From assembly GCA_947588955.1 (NCBI GenBank), contig CANPYX010000002.1:62001-126000 (forward strand): a stretch of DNA of 64,000 nt, read 5' to 3'. Shown here piece by piece: positions 1 through 9,117 of this stretch. Position 1 is the stretch's first letter, and each line of letters opens with the position of its first letter. The stretch comes from an uncultured Oscillospiraceae bacterium (GTDB lineage: Bacteria > Bacillota > Clostridia > Oscillospirales > Oscillospiraceae). Made by a program: the position numbers and the translations under genes. The notes below the pieces were generated by a model. The model did no database searches and was not told the DNA's origin. It saw only the letters and a program-made list of their open reading frames with translations.

Positions 1-176
1 CGTCAATACTTGCCAAGGTGAGCCGTGACAGGCTCATGCTGGAGCTTGCGGAAAAGTACCCCGGTTACGGCTTTGAGCGGCACAAGGGCTACGGAACAAA
101 GGCGCACTACGAGGCGCTGGCGAGGCTGGGACCGTGCGAGATACACCGCCTCACGTTTTTGAGGAAAAAGCATTGA
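1..176 (+). CDS. rnhB: Ribonuclease HII, C-terminal end (partial)
   Basis: The window opens inside this gene; the reading frame starts at base 3 and closes at TGA 174-176. The visible 57 residues begin [10 protein letters not shown], the conserved ASILAKVxRD block of RNase HII, followed by YPGYGF and HKGYGT, also family hallmarks. RNase HII cuts the RNA strand of RNA/DNA hybrids and removes misincorporated ribonucleotides. The catalytic acidic residues lie upstream, outside the window. The stop overlaps the proposed TTG start of yraN, so the two are probably translationally coupled; rnhB-yraN is a common Firmicutes pairing. Confidence 0.93.
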   Translation, partial: SILAKVSRDRLMLELAEKYPGYGFERHKGYGTKAHYEALARLGPCEIHRLTFLRKKH

Positions 177-544
177 ACACAAAGCTGCTTGGACGCTGGG
201 GCGAGGCCGCGGCGGCGGAATACCTGCGAAAAAAGGGCTACAGGCTCCTCGCCTCCGGCTATCGGACAAAAATCGGGGAGATAGACCTTATAGCGGAGGA
301 CAAGAAAAACATAATATTCGTCGAGGTCAAGACAAGGCGCGACGACGGCTACGCTCAGGCGCGGGACGCGGTGACGTACCGCAAGCAGGGGAAGATAATA
401 AACACAGCCAAGATATATCTTCAGACCCACAGGACGGATAAGGAGCCGCGTTTGGACGTGATAGAGGTATACGCCCCGGAGGGGACCGACACGAAAAAGC
501 CGAAGATAATCCACATTGAAAACGCCTTTACCGAGGACCGGTAA
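173..544 (+). CDS. yraN: YraN family (UPF0102) endonuclease-like protein
   Basis: 123 residues. UPF0102/YraN proteins have a restriction-endonuclease-like fold; the cellular role is not settled. Visible family signatures are [12 protein letters not shown] near the N terminus, then KIGEIDLIA and VEVKTR, which match the E...D-(E)-x-K nuclease-like core. I chose TTG at 173 because it gives the standard N terminus ([11 protein letters not shown]), has GAGG at 161-164 about eight bases upstream, and overlaps the rnhB stop. An ATG at 134 is in frame but would add 13 residues encoded inside rnhB. Full length for the family. Confidence 0.88.
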   Translation: MNTKLLGRWGEAAAAEYLRKKGYRLLASGYRTKIGEIDLIAEDKKNIIFVEVKTRRDDGYAQARDAVTYRKQGKIINTAKIYLQTHRTDKEPRLDVIEVYAPEGTDTKKPKIIHIENAFTEDR

Positions 545-562
545 ATTTGGAGGGATACACCT

Positions 563-2050
563 ATGCGCTATATAAGCACACGCGACAGCAAAAATGCAGT
601 AAGCTCCGCCGGGGCGATCGCCCAGGGGCTCAGCGTTGACGGGGGGCTCTTTGTCCCCGAGACGCTCCCGGCGCTTCCAAAGGGGGCGATAGAGGAGCTT
701 TGCGAAATGAGCTACCGCCAGAGAGCGGTGTATGTGATGAAGCTGTTCCTTGAGGACTACACCGTGGCGGAGCTCACGGACTTTGTCACCCGCGCCTACG
801 GGCCGAAAGGGTTTGACACCCCCGCCGTGGCGCCGGTGAGGAGGCTCGCGCCGGGGACGCACTTTTTGGAGCTTTGGCACGGTCCCACATGCGCCTTTAA
901 GGATATGGCGCTGCAGCTTTTGCCGTATCTGCTCACAGCCGCCATGAGGAAGAACGGCGAGGGGCGAAAGGTTTGCATACTCGTCGCCACCTCCGGAGAC
1001 ACGGGCAAGGCGGCGCTGGAGGGCTTTGCCGACGTGGAGGGGACGAGGATATGCGTATTTTACCCCGTGGACGGGGTGTCGGACATCCAGAAGCTCCAGA
1101 TGACCAGCCAGTCAGGGAGCAACGTCATGGTCGCGGCGGTGAAGGGGAACTTTGACGACGCGCAGGCGGCGGTGAAGGAGATATTCTCCGACGCCGAGAT
1201 GCGAAAGGAGCTTTCGGCGCGGGGCTGGATGCTCTCCTCCGCAAACTCCATAAACTGGGGGCGGCTGCTGCCCCAGGTGGTATACTACATCTCCGCCTAC
1301 TGCGACCTCATAAATTCCGGGGATATAAGGACGGGGGAGAAGGTAAACTTCTGCGTCCCCACCGGCAACTTCGGGGACATACTGGCGGGATACTACGCAA
1401 AGCGCATGGGACTTCCCGTGGGGCGGCTCATTTGTGCCTCCAACAGCAACGACGTGCTCACGGATTTTATCAAAACCGGCACCTACGACAGGAACCGCCG
1501 CTTTTACACCACCGTATCGCCGTCCATGGACATTCTGGTATCCAGCAACCTGGAGCGCCTGCTTTACGACCTGTCCGGCGGGAACGACGCGGAGACGTCG
1601 GGGTATATGGAAAAGCTCAGGACAGACGGGAAATACACCGTCTCGGCGGGGATAAAGGCCGCCCTGGACAGGGAATTTTCCGCCGGCTCCTGCGACGATG
1701 AGGAGACAAAGGCGGTGATTGCCCGCGTCTTTTCGGAGCACGGGTATCTTATTGACACGCACACCGCTGTGGCTTACGGCGTTTTGGAGAAATACCGCGC
1801 CGAGACGGGCGACGACTCGCCCACGGTGGTGGTATCCACCGCCAGCCCGTTTAAATTCTGCGCCGCGGTGATGGAGGCGATAGGGACCGCGCCTGAGGGC
1901 AGGGGACCTGAGCTCATCACGCGCCTTGAGGACGCGAGCGGCGTCAGCGCGCCGATGCCCTTAAAGGCGCTGGCGGGGAGGACCGCCAGGTTCACGGAGA
2001 GCTTTGAAAGGCCGGAGCTTGCCGGCGTGGTACGGGATTTCCTGAAATGA
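563..2050 (+). CDS. thrC: Threonine synthase
   Basis: 495 residues, full length for the fungal/Gram-negative-type threonine synthase. It converts O-phosphohomoserine to threonine with PLP. The N-terminal block RYISTRDS and DGGLFVPE are typical; the PLP-binding lysine is K113 in HGPTCAFKDMALQ, and SGDTGKAA (about 144-151) forms the phosphate loop. ATG 563 follows GGAGG at 550-554. It follows yraN by 18 bases and no other threonine pathway gene is in view, so the genes around it are not a biosynthetic operon. No riboswitch or T-box fits in the short upstream gap. Confidence 0.95.
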   Translation: MRYISTRDSKNAVSSAGAIAQGLSVDGGLFVPETLPALPKGAIEELCEMSYRQRAVYVMKLFLEDYTVAELTDFVTRAYGPKGFDTPAVAPVRRLAPGTHFLELWHGPTCAFKDMALQLLPYLLTAAMRKNGEGRKVCILVATSGDTGKAALEGFADVEGTRICVFYPVDGVSDIQKLQMTSQSGSNVMVAAVKGNFDDAQAAVKEIFSDAEMRKELSARGWMLSSANSINWGRLLPQVVYYISAYCDLINSGDIRTGEKVNFCVPTGNFGDILAGYYAKRMGLPVGRLICASNSNDVLTDFIKTGTYDRNRRFYTTVSPSMDILVSSNLERLLYDLSGGNDAETSGYMEKLRTDGKYTVSAGIKAALDREFSAGSCDDEETKAVIARVFSEHGYLIDTHTAVAYGVLEKYRAETGDDSPTVVVSTASPFKFCAAVMEAIGTAPEGRGPELITRLEDASGVSAPMPLKALAGRTARFTESFERPELAGVVRDFLK

Positions 2051-2056
2051 TATGTA

Positions 2057-2099
2057 CCGGGCTTTTCGCCCGGCGTAAGCTGGACCCGCGTCAGCTTAC
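2057..2099. terminator. Tandem hairpins between convergent genes
   Basis: Two adjacent inverted repeats sit between thrC (plus) and the DUF1540 gene (minus). The first is CCGGGC 2057-2062 with GCCCGG 2068-2073 and loop TTTTC. The second is GTAAGCTG 2075-2082 with CAGCTTAC 2092-2099. The second arm overlaps the stop codon of the minus-strand gene. There is no good T tract, so termination is an inference from position and stem quality. Confidence 0.5.
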
Positions 2100-2284
2100 A
2101 TTGACGACCTTGCCTCGAAGGTCCCGCAGAAGGTCTCCGCCTTCCTGATGGCGGAGTGGGACTCCACGTTGATGGAATCGGCGTGGCAGTGGCCGTCCTT
2201 GCCGTGGTAGACGCAGTTGACCACGTCGCAGCCGACGCCGGAGAGCCTGGCGGAATCCCATTCTTTATTTACGCTGTCGCTCAC
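2096..2284 (-). CDS. DUF1540 domain protein
   Basis: 62 residues. It carries one DUF1540 module: GCDVVNCVYHGKDGHCHAD, then SINVES and a late Cys (ETFCGTF). Four Cys with this spacing suggest a small metal-binding fold; the function of the family is unknown and it is common in spore-forming Clostridia. I chose GTG at 2284 (coding-strand start) because AGGAG at 2297-2293 lies eight bases upstream. An ATG a little further out (2302) would place that ribosome binding site inside the coding sequence. It is transcribed toward thrC and away from the metallophosphoesterase. Confidence 0.82.
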   Translation of the reverse strand: MSDSVNKEWDSARLSGVGCDVVNCVYHGKDGHCHADSINVESHSAIRKAETFCGTFEARSSM

Positions 2285-2363
2285 GGATGTGTCTCCTTTC
2301 ATCAAGGTATCTCGGTAATATTATTGGCGCCGTCGGCTATTTTATTCGGAAGGGGGGCGCGAA

Positions 2364-3047
2364 ATGCTCTGGACAATCGGCGACCTGCACCTCTCCTTTG
2401 AGGCGGACAAGCCCATGGACGTGTTCGGGCCTGAGTGGGCGGGACACGCCGAAAAGCTCAAAAAGGGGTTCAAGCTCGTTTCCCCCGGCGACACCACCGT
2501 GATATGCGGCGACCTCACCTGGGGAATGGATATGAAAAGCTGCCTTTCGGATTTCCGCTTCATCGACGCGCTTCCCGGTGAAAAGCTGATAATCAAGGGC
2601 AACCACGACTTCTGGTGGACCACCGTGGGGAAGACAAGGGCGTTTTTCGCGGAAAACGGAGTTAAGACGATTGATATTATCAACAACAACTGCTTTATCC
2701 GCGAGGGTACGGCGATATGCGGCACCAGGGGATGGATGTACCAGGGGAGCCCCTCGGAGCACGACAAAAAGCTCATGTCGCGGGAGGCGGGGCGGCTGGA
2801 AACGAGTCTCAGGGCGTCGGGGGACGCGGAGAGGAAGCTTGTGTTTCTCCACTATCCGCCCATTTTCGGAAAGTTTTACGCCTCGGAAATCATCGAGGTC
2901 ATGCTAAGGTACGGCGTGAGGGAGTGCTTTTACGGGCACATTCACGGTCCGGGAAGGCCCTTTGCCTTTGAGGGGGAGGACCGGGGGATACGCTATAAGC
3001 TCATTTCGGCGGACCGGCTGGGGTTCATTCCGCTGAAAATATCATAA
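2364..3047 (+). CDS. Calcineurin-like metallophosphoesterase
   Basis: 227 residues. All metal-binding motifs of the calcineurin-like phosphoesterase fold are present: GDLH (D7, H9), GDLTW (D50), KGNHDFWW (N80, H81, D82) and GHIHG near residue 192. The substrate is unknown; relatives act on phosphodiesters or phosphomonoesters. There is no signal peptide, so it should be cytoplasmic. ATG 2364 has AAGGGGGG at 2350-2357 upstream. It stands alone between the DUF1540 gene and the trigger-factor promoter. Confidence 0.88.
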   Translation: MLWTIGDLHLSFEADKPMDVFGPEWAGHAEKLKKGFKLVSPGDTTVICGDLTWGMDMKSCLSDFRFIDALPGEKLIIKGNHDFWWTTVGKTRAFFAENGVKTIDIINNNCFIREGTAICGTRGWMYQGSPSEHDKKLMSREAGRLETSLRASGDAERKLVFLHYPPIFGKFYASEIIEVMLRYGVRECFYGHIHGPGRPFAFEGEDRGIRYKLISADRLGFIPLKIS

Positions 3048-3073
3048 AAAACCGAAGAAAACCATAAAAGTAT

Positions 3074-3101
3074 TTGCAATTGAAAAACAATCTGATATAA
3101 T
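3074..3101 (+). promoter_or_regulatory. Predicted sigma-A promoter of the tig-clp block
   Basis: -35 TTGCAA at 3074-3079, 16-base spacer, -10 TATAAT at 3096-3101, with an extended -10 TGA directly before it. This is a strong housekeeping promoter, and transcription should start near 3107-3109. Confidence 0.8.
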
Positions 3102-3109
3102 AGTTAAGA

Positions 3110-3140
3110 TGCCTTATGGCAGAATAATGCCATAATGGCA
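3110..3140 (+). promoter_or_regulatory. 5'-terminal stem-loop of the tig mRNA
   Basis: Inner stem TTATGGCA 3114-3121 with TGCCATAA 3128-3135, loop GAATAA. It is extended by TGCC 3110-3113 with GGCA 3137-3140 across one bulged T. Given the promoter at 3074-3101, this hairpin begins within a few bases of the expected 5' end and stops about ten bases before the ribosome binding site (AGGAGG, 3152-3157). It may stabilise the mRNA or bind a regulator. Confidence 0.6.
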
Positions 3141-3165
3141 GGAACAAACATAGGAGGAAACAACC

Positions 3166-4473
3166 GTGAACGTCAAGGAATTTGAGAAGAAAGAGAAAAA
3201 CACAGCCGAGCTTACAGTGCTTGTAAGCCCTGAGGAGTTCGAGGACGCCGTTCAGAAGGCGTATCTCAAGGGACGCTCCCGCATACAGATCCCCGGCTTC
3301 CGTAAGGGCAAAGCGCCCAGGAAGATGATCGAGGCGATATACGGCGCCGGCGCCTTTTATGAGGACGCGGTGGAGGCGCTCGCTCCCGACGCCCTTGAGG
3401 CGGGCATAAAGGAGCAGTCCGTGGATACCGTGGGCCGCCCGTCCATACTGGACTTCAACATAGGCGAGGACAAATCCCTCTCCATCAAATTCCGCGTCTC
3501 ACTGTATCCCGAAGTGAAGCTTGAGGGCTACAGGGGCATAGCCGCTCCCAAGCCCGCCGTCCGCGTCACCAAAAAGGACGTGGAGCATGAGCTTGAGCAC
3601 GTCCGGGAACAGAACGCCCGCATTGAGACGGTTGACAGGGCGGCGGAGAAGGGCGACATTGCCGACATCGACTTTGAGGGCTTTGTTGACGGCGTTCCCT
3701 TTGAGGGCGGCAAGGGCGAGCATTACGACCTGGAGCTGGGCTCCGGTCAGTTTATCCCCGGCTTTGAGGATCAGGTCATCGGCGCGGCGCCCGGCTCCGA
3801 CGTGGAGGTGAAGGTCACCTTCCCCAAGGAATACACCCCGGAGCTTGCCGGTAAGGACGCCACCTTCAAGGTACACGTAAATGAGGTCAAGGTCAAGGAG
3901 CTTCCGGACCTTGACGACGAGTTTGCCAAGGACGTGTCGGAGTTCGACACCCTGGAGGAGTATTCCGCCAGCGTGAAGGAGCAGATCTCCGAGCGCCGCC
4001 GCGGTGAGGCCCAGTCTGCCTTTGAGGAGGTCGTCATGTCACGCCTCACCGACAAGGTGGAGTGCAAGATCCCCGACGCCATGATCGACGAGCAGGCAGA
4101 CCAGATGATGAGCAACTTCCGCTACAACCTGATGAACCAGGGCATGGACCCGGACCAGTACTTCAAGATGATGGGCATGAACGCCCAGGACTTCCGCAGC
4201 AGCGTACGCCCCACCGCGGAGAAGCAGATTAAGCTTGACCTGGCGTTTGAGCACATAGCGAAGGTCGAGGACTTTGACATAACCGACGGCGACATCGAGG
4301 CGGAATATTCAAGGCTTGCCGACCAGTACGGCATGAAGGTCGAGGACGTGAAGAAGGCCATCACCGCCGACTCCGTCAAGACCGGCCTCAAGCTTGAAAA
4401 GGCAAAGCAGCTGGTCCTTGACACCGCTGTCGTGGAGAAGAAGGAGAAGAAGGCCGAGGTGGAGGCTGAATAA
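3166..4473 (+). CDS. tig: Trigger factor, ribosome-associated chaperone and prolyl isomerase
   Basis: 435 residues, normal length. Trigger factor binds the ribosome exit tunnel and shelters nascent chains. Visible domains are an N-terminal ribosome-binding domain with the signature GFRKGK at 44-49, an FKBP-type isomerase domain about 155-240 (GDIADIDFEGFVDG, IPGFEDQVIG), and an alpha-helical C-terminal domain. The start is GTG 3166, set by AGGAGG at 3152-3157. It heads the tig-clpP-clpX-lon block, the usual Firmicutes order, which links folding of new chains with protein degradation. Confidence 0.96.
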   Translation: MNVKEFEKKEKNTAELTVLVSPEEFEDAVQKAYLKGRSRIQIPGFRKGKAPRKMIEAIYGAGAFYEDAVEALAPDALEAGIKEQSVDTVGRPSILDFNIGEDKSLSIKFRVSLYPEVKLEGYRGIAAPKPAVRVTKKDVEHELEHVREQNARIETVDRAAEKGDIADIDFEGFVDGVPFEGGKGEHYDLELGSGQFIPGFEDQVIGAAPGSDVEVKVTFPKEYTPELAGKDATFKVHVNEVKVKELPDLDDEFAKDVSEFDTLEEYSASVKEQISERRRGEAQSAFEEVVMSRLTDKVECKIPDAMIDEQADQMMSNFRYNLMNQGMDPDQYFKMMGMNAQDFRSSVRPTAEKQIKLDLAFEHIAKVEDFDITDGDIEAEYSRLADQYGMKVEDVKKAITADSVKTGLKLEKAKQLVLDTAVVEKKEKKAEVEAE

Positions 4474-4534
4474 TTCCGCTTGTTTCCGGCTATGATTTTA
4501 CGGTGAAGGACAGTTTTTTCAGGAGGTTTTGAAA

Positions 4535-5116
4535 ATGAGCTTGGTTCCCTATGTAGTTGAACAGACGTCACGCGGCGAGCGCAGCTATGACATATTCTCG
4601 CGCCTTCTAAACGACCGCATAGTCTTTTTGGGCGAGGAGGTCAACGACACCACCGCAAGCCTTGTTGTGGCACAGTTCCTTTTCCTTGAGGCGCAGGACC
4701 CGGATAAGGACATTCAGTTTTACATCAATTCCCCCGGCGGCTCCATAACCTCCGGCATGGCAATCTACGACACCATGAAGTACATCAAGTGCGACGTCTC
4801 CACCATCTGCATCGGCATGGCGGCGAGCATGGCGGCGTTCCTTTTGAGCTCCGGCACCAAGGGCAAGCGCCTTGCGCTTCCCAACAGCGAGATCATGATC
4901 CACCAGCCCTCCGCCGGCACCCAGGGGCAGGTCACGGATATGGCCATACACCTGGCGCGTATCCAGAGGATAAAGGACAAGATAAACTCCATCATGGCTG
5001 AGAACACCGGCAAGAGCGTGGACGTGATACGAAACGCCTGTGAGCGTGACAACTTCATGAGCCCGCAGGAGGCCCTGGATTTCGGACTCATCGACAAGGT
5101 TATTACAAAAAGATAA
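4535..5116 (+). CDS. clpP: ATP-dependent Clp protease proteolytic subunit
   Basis: 193 residues, standard for ClpP. The serine protease triad is visible: Ser98 in GMAASMAA, His123 in MIHQP, and an Asp near residue 172. INSPGGS (64-70) forms the oxyanion-region glycine motif. ClpP forms tetradecamers that degrade substrates fed by ClpX, encoded just downstream. ATG 4535 was chosen over TTG 4529 because AGGAGG at 4521-4526 gives an eight-base spacing to the ATG but only two to the TTG. No CtsR-type site was seen in the 60-base gap after tig. Confidence 0.96.
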   Translation: MSLVPYVVEQTSRGERSYDIFSRLLNDRIVFLGEEVNDTTASLVVAQFLFLEAQDPDKDIQFYINSPGGSITSGMAIYDTMKYIKCDVSTICIGMAASMAAFLLSSGTKGKRLALPNSEIMIHQPSAGTQGQVTDMAIHLARIQRIKDKINSIMAENTGKSVDVIRNACERDNFMSPQEALDFGLIDKVITKR

Positions 5117-5134
5117 GCTGATTGACCCCAATTC

Positions 5135-5158
5135 TCCCTCCCCGCAAACGGGGAGGGG
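5135..5158. repeat. GC-rich perfect hairpin between clpP and clpX
   Basis: Stem 5135-5144 with 5149-5158 (core CCTCCCCG / CGGGGAGG) around a CAAA loop. It has no T tract, so it is a poor terminator. Short palindromes of this CCCTCCCC...GGGGAGGG type occur as dispersed intergenic repeats in many bacteria; that it belongs to such a family here is inference. It may also shield the 3' end of clpP mRNA. Confidence 0.45.
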
Positions 5159-5181
5159 ATAAGTGAAAGGAAACCCGGTAA

Positions 5182-6477
5182 ATGCCGAAAATTGACGAAT
5201 ATACGCCCCGCTGTGACTTCTGCGGCAGAACCCAGTCCCAGGTACACCGACTGTTCACCGGCCAGTATGCCAACATCTGCGACGAGTGCGTGGAGCTTTG
5301 CCACGACATAATCCGCGAGGGCTGGGAGGACGAGGAAGAGCTTGACGCCGCCGAACGGGAGGAGGCCTCTCCCTACGAGATGGCGAAAAAGCTCCCCAAG
5401 CCCGCGAAGATAAAGGAATACCTGGACCAGTACATCATTGGGCAGGACAGGGCAAAGGTCGCCCTGTCCGTGGCTGTTTACAACCACTATAAGCGGATCT
5501 TCTGTCAGACAGGCAACGACACGGAGATACAAAAGAGCAACATACTCATCGTCGGACCCACCGGCTCCGGCAAGACAATGTTTGCCCAGACTCTCGCGAA
5601 GATGCTGGAGGTCCCCTTTGCCATCGCCGACGCCACCACTCTCACCGAGGCTGGCTACGTGGGCGACGACGTGGAGAATATACTCCTGAGGCTTTTGCAG
5701 GCGGCGGATTTCAACGTGCCCCTTGCCGAGCGAGGGATAATCTACATCGACGAGATAGACAAGATAGCCCGCAAGAGCGAAAACACCTCCATAACCCGTG
5801 ACGTGTCCGGCGAGGGCGTCCAGCAGGCGCTTTTGAAGCTTCTGGAGGGAACCGTTGCCAATGTCCCGCCCCAGGGCGGGCGTAAGCACCCGCACCAGGA
5901 ATTCATCTCCGTTGACACCACGAACATCCTTTTCATCTGCGGCGGAGCCTTTGACGGCATCGACAAGATAATCGAGCACCGCCTGGACAAAAAGTCCATG
6001 GGCTTCGGCGCGGAGATAAAGACAAAGAGCGAGAAGGATATAAGCGAGATACTGGAAAATATCCAGTCCCATGACCTTTTGAAATACGGTATAATCCCGG
6101 AGCTCATCGGGCGTATGCCTGTCATAGTGCCCATGCGCCAGCTCACCCGCGAGGACCTGGTGCGCATACTCAAGGAGCCAAAGAACGCCCTGACGCGCCA
6201 GTACAAGGCGCTGATGAGCTATGACCGGGTGAACCTTGAATTTGACGATGCCGCCCTTGAGGCCATCGCCGACAAGGCGATAGCCATGGACATCGGCGCC
6301 AGGGGACTCAGGTCAGTGGTGGAGGGGATACTTACGGACATCATGTTTGAAATACCCTCCGAGGAGCGGGTAGACAGGGTCACGGTGACAAAGGAATGTG
6401 TCACCGAGGGCGCCCGCCCGCGGCTCCACCTTCGCCCCAGACCGCAGATAGACCCGGACGCGGCTCCTGCCATCTGA
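5182..6477 (+). CDS. clpX: Clp protease ATP-binding subunit ClpX
   Basis: 431 residues, full length. The N-terminal zinc-binding domain has C11, C14, C33 and C36. Walker A is GPTGSGKT at 125-132 and Walker B is IYIDEIDKI near 190. The pore loop and the IGF-type ClpP docking loop region (MGFGAEIK) are recognisable. ClpX unfolds tagged proteins and threads them into ClpP, whose gene is 65 bases upstream. The spacing and order indicate a shared operon with tig and clpP, with a stem-loop in the gap. Confidence 0.96.
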   Translation: MPKIDEYTPRCDFCGRTQSQVHRLFTGQYANICDECVELCHDIIREGWEDEEELDAAEREEASPYEMAKKLPKPAKIKEYLDQYIIGQDRAKVALSVAVYNHYKRIFCQTGNDTEIQKSNILIVGPTGSGKTMFAQTLAKMLEVPFAIADATTLTEAGYVGDDVENILLRLLQAADFNVPLAERGIIYIDEIDKIARKSENTSITRDVSGEGVQQALLKLLEGTVANVPPQGGRKHPHQEFISVDTTNILFICGGAFDGIDKIIEHRLDKKSMGFGAEIKTKSEKDISEILENIQSHDLLKYGIIPELIGRMPVIVPMRQLTREDLVRILKEPKNALTRQYKALMSYDRVNLEFDDAALEAIADKAIAMDIGARGLRSVVEGILTDIMFEIPSEERVDRVTVTKECVTEGARPRLHLRPRPQIDPDAAPAI

Positions 6478-6484
6478 ACTGAAG

Positions 6485-6525
6485 ACACAAGAGCTGCATG
6501 GACAATGCGGCTCTTGCGTGTGTTT
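6485..6525 (+). terminator. Stem-loop after clpX, possible weak terminator
   Basis: CAAGAGC 6488-6494 pairs with GCTCTTG 6510-6516. The stem continues inward as GCAT 6496-6499 with ATGC 6505-6508 (a T-G wobble in between), with loop GGACA. It is followed by GTGTGTTTATA, a poor U tract. It may reduce read-through between clpX and lon. Confidence 0.45.
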
Positions 6526-6566
6526 ATACCGGGAAGTATTATGTATACCCACAATGAGGTTTTATT

Positions 6567-9107
6567 ATGAACGAAGATTATTCCGATCTGCCCGTGGAGG
6601 AGCTGCCCCTTGTGTCGCTGAGCGGCACGGCTGTCTTTCCCGGAATGACAATTAAAATAGTTGAGGAGCGCCCGCAAAACCTGGCGGCGCTGTCAAAGTG
6701 CCTCAGCGGCAAGAGCCACGCCTTTGTCATAACCTCCGAGGACCTCTTTGAGCACGATGACGGCGAGGACGAGTGCGAGGAGATGGAGCAGCTTACAAAC
6801 GACGACCTTTCGGAGCTGTTTGCCAGGATGGAGGAGCTCACAAAGGACGAAAACGATGCCGAAGGCGGTTTCATTCCCGATGACCTGCCCGGCGCGTCCG
6901 TAAGCTCCGGTATCGCCTCGCTGGGCGTTGTATGCACCGCCGACCACTATTTCCAGATACCCGGCGGGGGAATGGTGGTGATGGTCTCCTGCGTCAACCG
7001 CGCGACCATACTTGAACGCCATAACCGCGGCACCCACTACACTGCCACGGTCCTCCTCTTAGGCGACGATAATGTCCGCGTCACGCCAAGGCTCCGCGTG
7101 CTTTTGAACACGTCTTTGGAGCTTTACAAGCGATACTGCGAGCTCACGGGAAGTACTCCCGTGTCTGCCGACGCGGTGGAGAAGGCGGGCTATTCCGGGG
7201 ACATGGGCTTTGCCGCGGACATCCTTGCCCAGGCGCTAACGCTCCGTGCCGACCAGAAACAGGAGCTCATGGAGACCCTTGACCCAATAAAGCGATTCCG
7301 CACCGTCACCGATATGCTCCGCGAGGCCGTGGAGGTCATGGACGTGGAGCGCGACATCGGGCGCAAGGTCGATGAGCAGATGGCGCGCAACCACCGGGAG
7401 CAGATACTCCGTGAGCATATCCGTGTCCTCCAGTCCGAGCTGGGGGAGGACGACTACTCGGAGATTGAGGATTACAGACAGAGGATACTTGCCCTTGAGC
7501 TGGACGAGGAGATAACCGCAAAGCTTCTGAAGGAGAATGACCGCCTTTCAAAGCAGCCCTTCGTTTCCGCTGAGGCGTCCGTCATAAGGACCTATCTTGA
7601 CGCCGTTTTGGAGCTTCCCTGGCATACCTCCACCGAGGAGCGGCTCGATTTGAAGAGCGCCAGGCGCATACTTGACCGGGACCACTTCGGGCTGGAGAAG
7701 GTAAAGGAGCGCATTGTGGAGTTTCTCGCCGTCAGGTGCATGGCTCCCAACGTCAAGGGCGGGATCATATGCCTTGTGGGACCTCCGGGCGTGGGGAAGA
7801 CGTCGATAGCTATATCCATAGCCGACGCCATGAACAGGAAGCTTGCCCGCATAAGCCTTGGCGGGGTCCATGACGAGGCGGACATACGCGGTCACAGGAA
7901 GACGTACATCGGCGCAATGCCGGGGCGTATAATCACAGCCATCACGCAGGCGGGATCAAATAACCCGCTCATAGTTCTGGACGAGATAGACAAGCTGGGG
8001 CACGACTACAAGGGCGACCCGGCAAGCGCACTGCTGGAGGCGCTGGACCCGGAGCAGAACTCCTGCTTCCGCGACCACTTTCTGGAGGTGCCCTTCGACC
8101 TCTCCGGCGCCATGTTCATAGCCACAGCCAACACCGTTGACACCATCCCCAGACCGCTCTTGGACAGGATGGAGGTCATAGAGATAACCAGCTACACCGA
8201 CGAGGAAAAGCTGCAAATAGCCAAAAAGCATCTCATTCCAAAGCAGCGGAAAAAGCACGGACTCACAGCAAAGACGCTGCGGGTGGCGGACAACGCCGTC
8301 AGGGAGCTCATATCCGGCTACACGCGGGAGTCCGGCGTGCGCCAGCTTGAGCGGGAGATAGCCCATCTTTGCCGCAAGGCGGATATGCTCATAGCCTCCG
8401 GCGAGGGCGAGTACCTGTCCGTGACCGCCTCCTCCCTGGAGGAGCTTTTGGGACCGCGCAGATATAAGCCGGAGCGCCTTACGGGGCGTGACCGGGTGGG
8501 AATTGTGAACGGGCTTGCCTGGACACAGGTCGGCGGCGAAATGCTTGAGGTGGAGTGCGCGGCGCTGGAGGGCTCTGGGAAGATCGAGCTCACGGGCAAC
8601 CTGGGGGACGTGATGAAGGAATCCGCCCACGCCGCCATGAGCTATATCCGCTCCAGGTGCGATAAGCTGGGCATTGACAGCGAATTTTACAGGAAAACCG
8701 ACGTCCACCTCCATTTCCCAGAGGGCGCGGTGCCAAAGGACGGACCCTCCGCCGGTATCGCAATCTCCTGCGCCATAGTCTCGGCTCTCACGGGTATCCC
8801 CGTGAGGAGCGACGTCGCCATGACGGGCGAGATTACGCTTACCGGGCGCGTCCTGCCCATAGGCGGGCTGAGGGAGAAGACGATGGCGGCGCTGAGATTC
8901 GGGGTGAAGACGGTTATCATTCCCGAGGAAAACCTGCCGGACCTTGAGGAGATAGACCAGACCGTCCGAAGGTCCCTGGGCTTTGTCGCCGCGTCAAAGC
9001 TTGACGACGTGCTTGACGCCGCCCTGGTCCACCCCGAGGGGCGCCCGACACGCGGGCACGCCGGCAGAAGGGGAACGAAGGACGGCTCCGCCGCCGTGAG
9101 GCAGTAA
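6567..9107 (+). CDS. lon: Endopeptidase La (Lon protease)
   Basis: 846 residues, longer than the usual 770-810. Order: N-terminal substrate domain, coiled middle, AAA+ module with Walker A GPPGVGKT near 404-411 and Walker B IVLDEIDKL, then the protease domain. The catalytic dyad is Ser728 in KDGPSAG and Lys771 in GGLREK. The extra length comes mainly from an acidic insert at about residues 63-115 in the N domain, with runs such as DDGEDECEEMEQ. Lon degrades damaged and regulatory proteins. It lies between clpX and ysxC, as in other Firmicutes. Confidence 0.95.
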   Translation: MNEDYSDLPVEELPLVSLSGTAVFPGMTIKIVEERPQNLAALSKCLSGKSHAFVITSEDLFEHDDGEDECEEMEQLTNDDLSELFARMEELTKDENDAEGGFIPDDLPGASVSSGIASLGVVCTADHYFQIPGGGMVVMVSCVNRATILERHNRGTHYTATVLLLGDDNVRVTPRLRVLLNTSLELYKRYCELTGSTPVSADAVEKAGYSGDMGFAADILAQALTLRADQKQELMETLDPIKRFRTVTDMLREAVEVMDVERDIGRKVDEQMARNHREQILREHIRVLQSELGEDDYSEIEDYRQRILALELDEEITAKLLKENDRLSKQPFVSAEASVIRTYLDAVLELPWHTSTEERLDLKSARRILDRDHFGLEKVKERIVEFLAVRCMAPNVKGGIICLVGPPGVGKTSIAISIADAMNRKLARISLGGVHDEADIRGHRKTYIGAMPGRIITAITQAGSNNPLIVLDEIDKLGHDYKGDPASALLEALDPEQNSCFRDHFLEVPFDLSGAMFIATANTVDTIPRPLLDRMEVIEITSYTDEEKLQIAKKHLIPKQRKKHGLTAKTLRVADNAVRELISGYTRESGVRQLEREIAHLCRKADMLIASGEGEYLSVTASSLEELLGPRRYKPERLTGRDRVGIVNGLAWTQVGGEMLEVECAALEGSGKIELTGNLGDVMKESAHAAMSYIRSRCDKLGIDSEFYRKTDVHLHFPEGAVPKDGPSAGIAISCAIVSALTGIPVRSDVAMTGEITLTGRVLPIGGLREKTMAALRFGVKTVIIPEENLPDLEEIDQTVRRSLGFVAASKLDDVLDAALVHPEGRPTRGHAGRRGTKDGSAAVRQ

Positions 9108-9117
9108 GGGCTTAAAG

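Noticed and set aside
5135..5158. Rho-independent terminator between clpP and clpX
   Set aside because: The stem is strong but followed by GGAT rather than a T run, so it is listed as a repeat-like hairpin.
4765..6072. A 435-residue minus-strand frame across clpP and clpX
   Set aside because: Same reason: no recognisable motifs, and the plus strand encodes unmistakable ClpP and ClpX.
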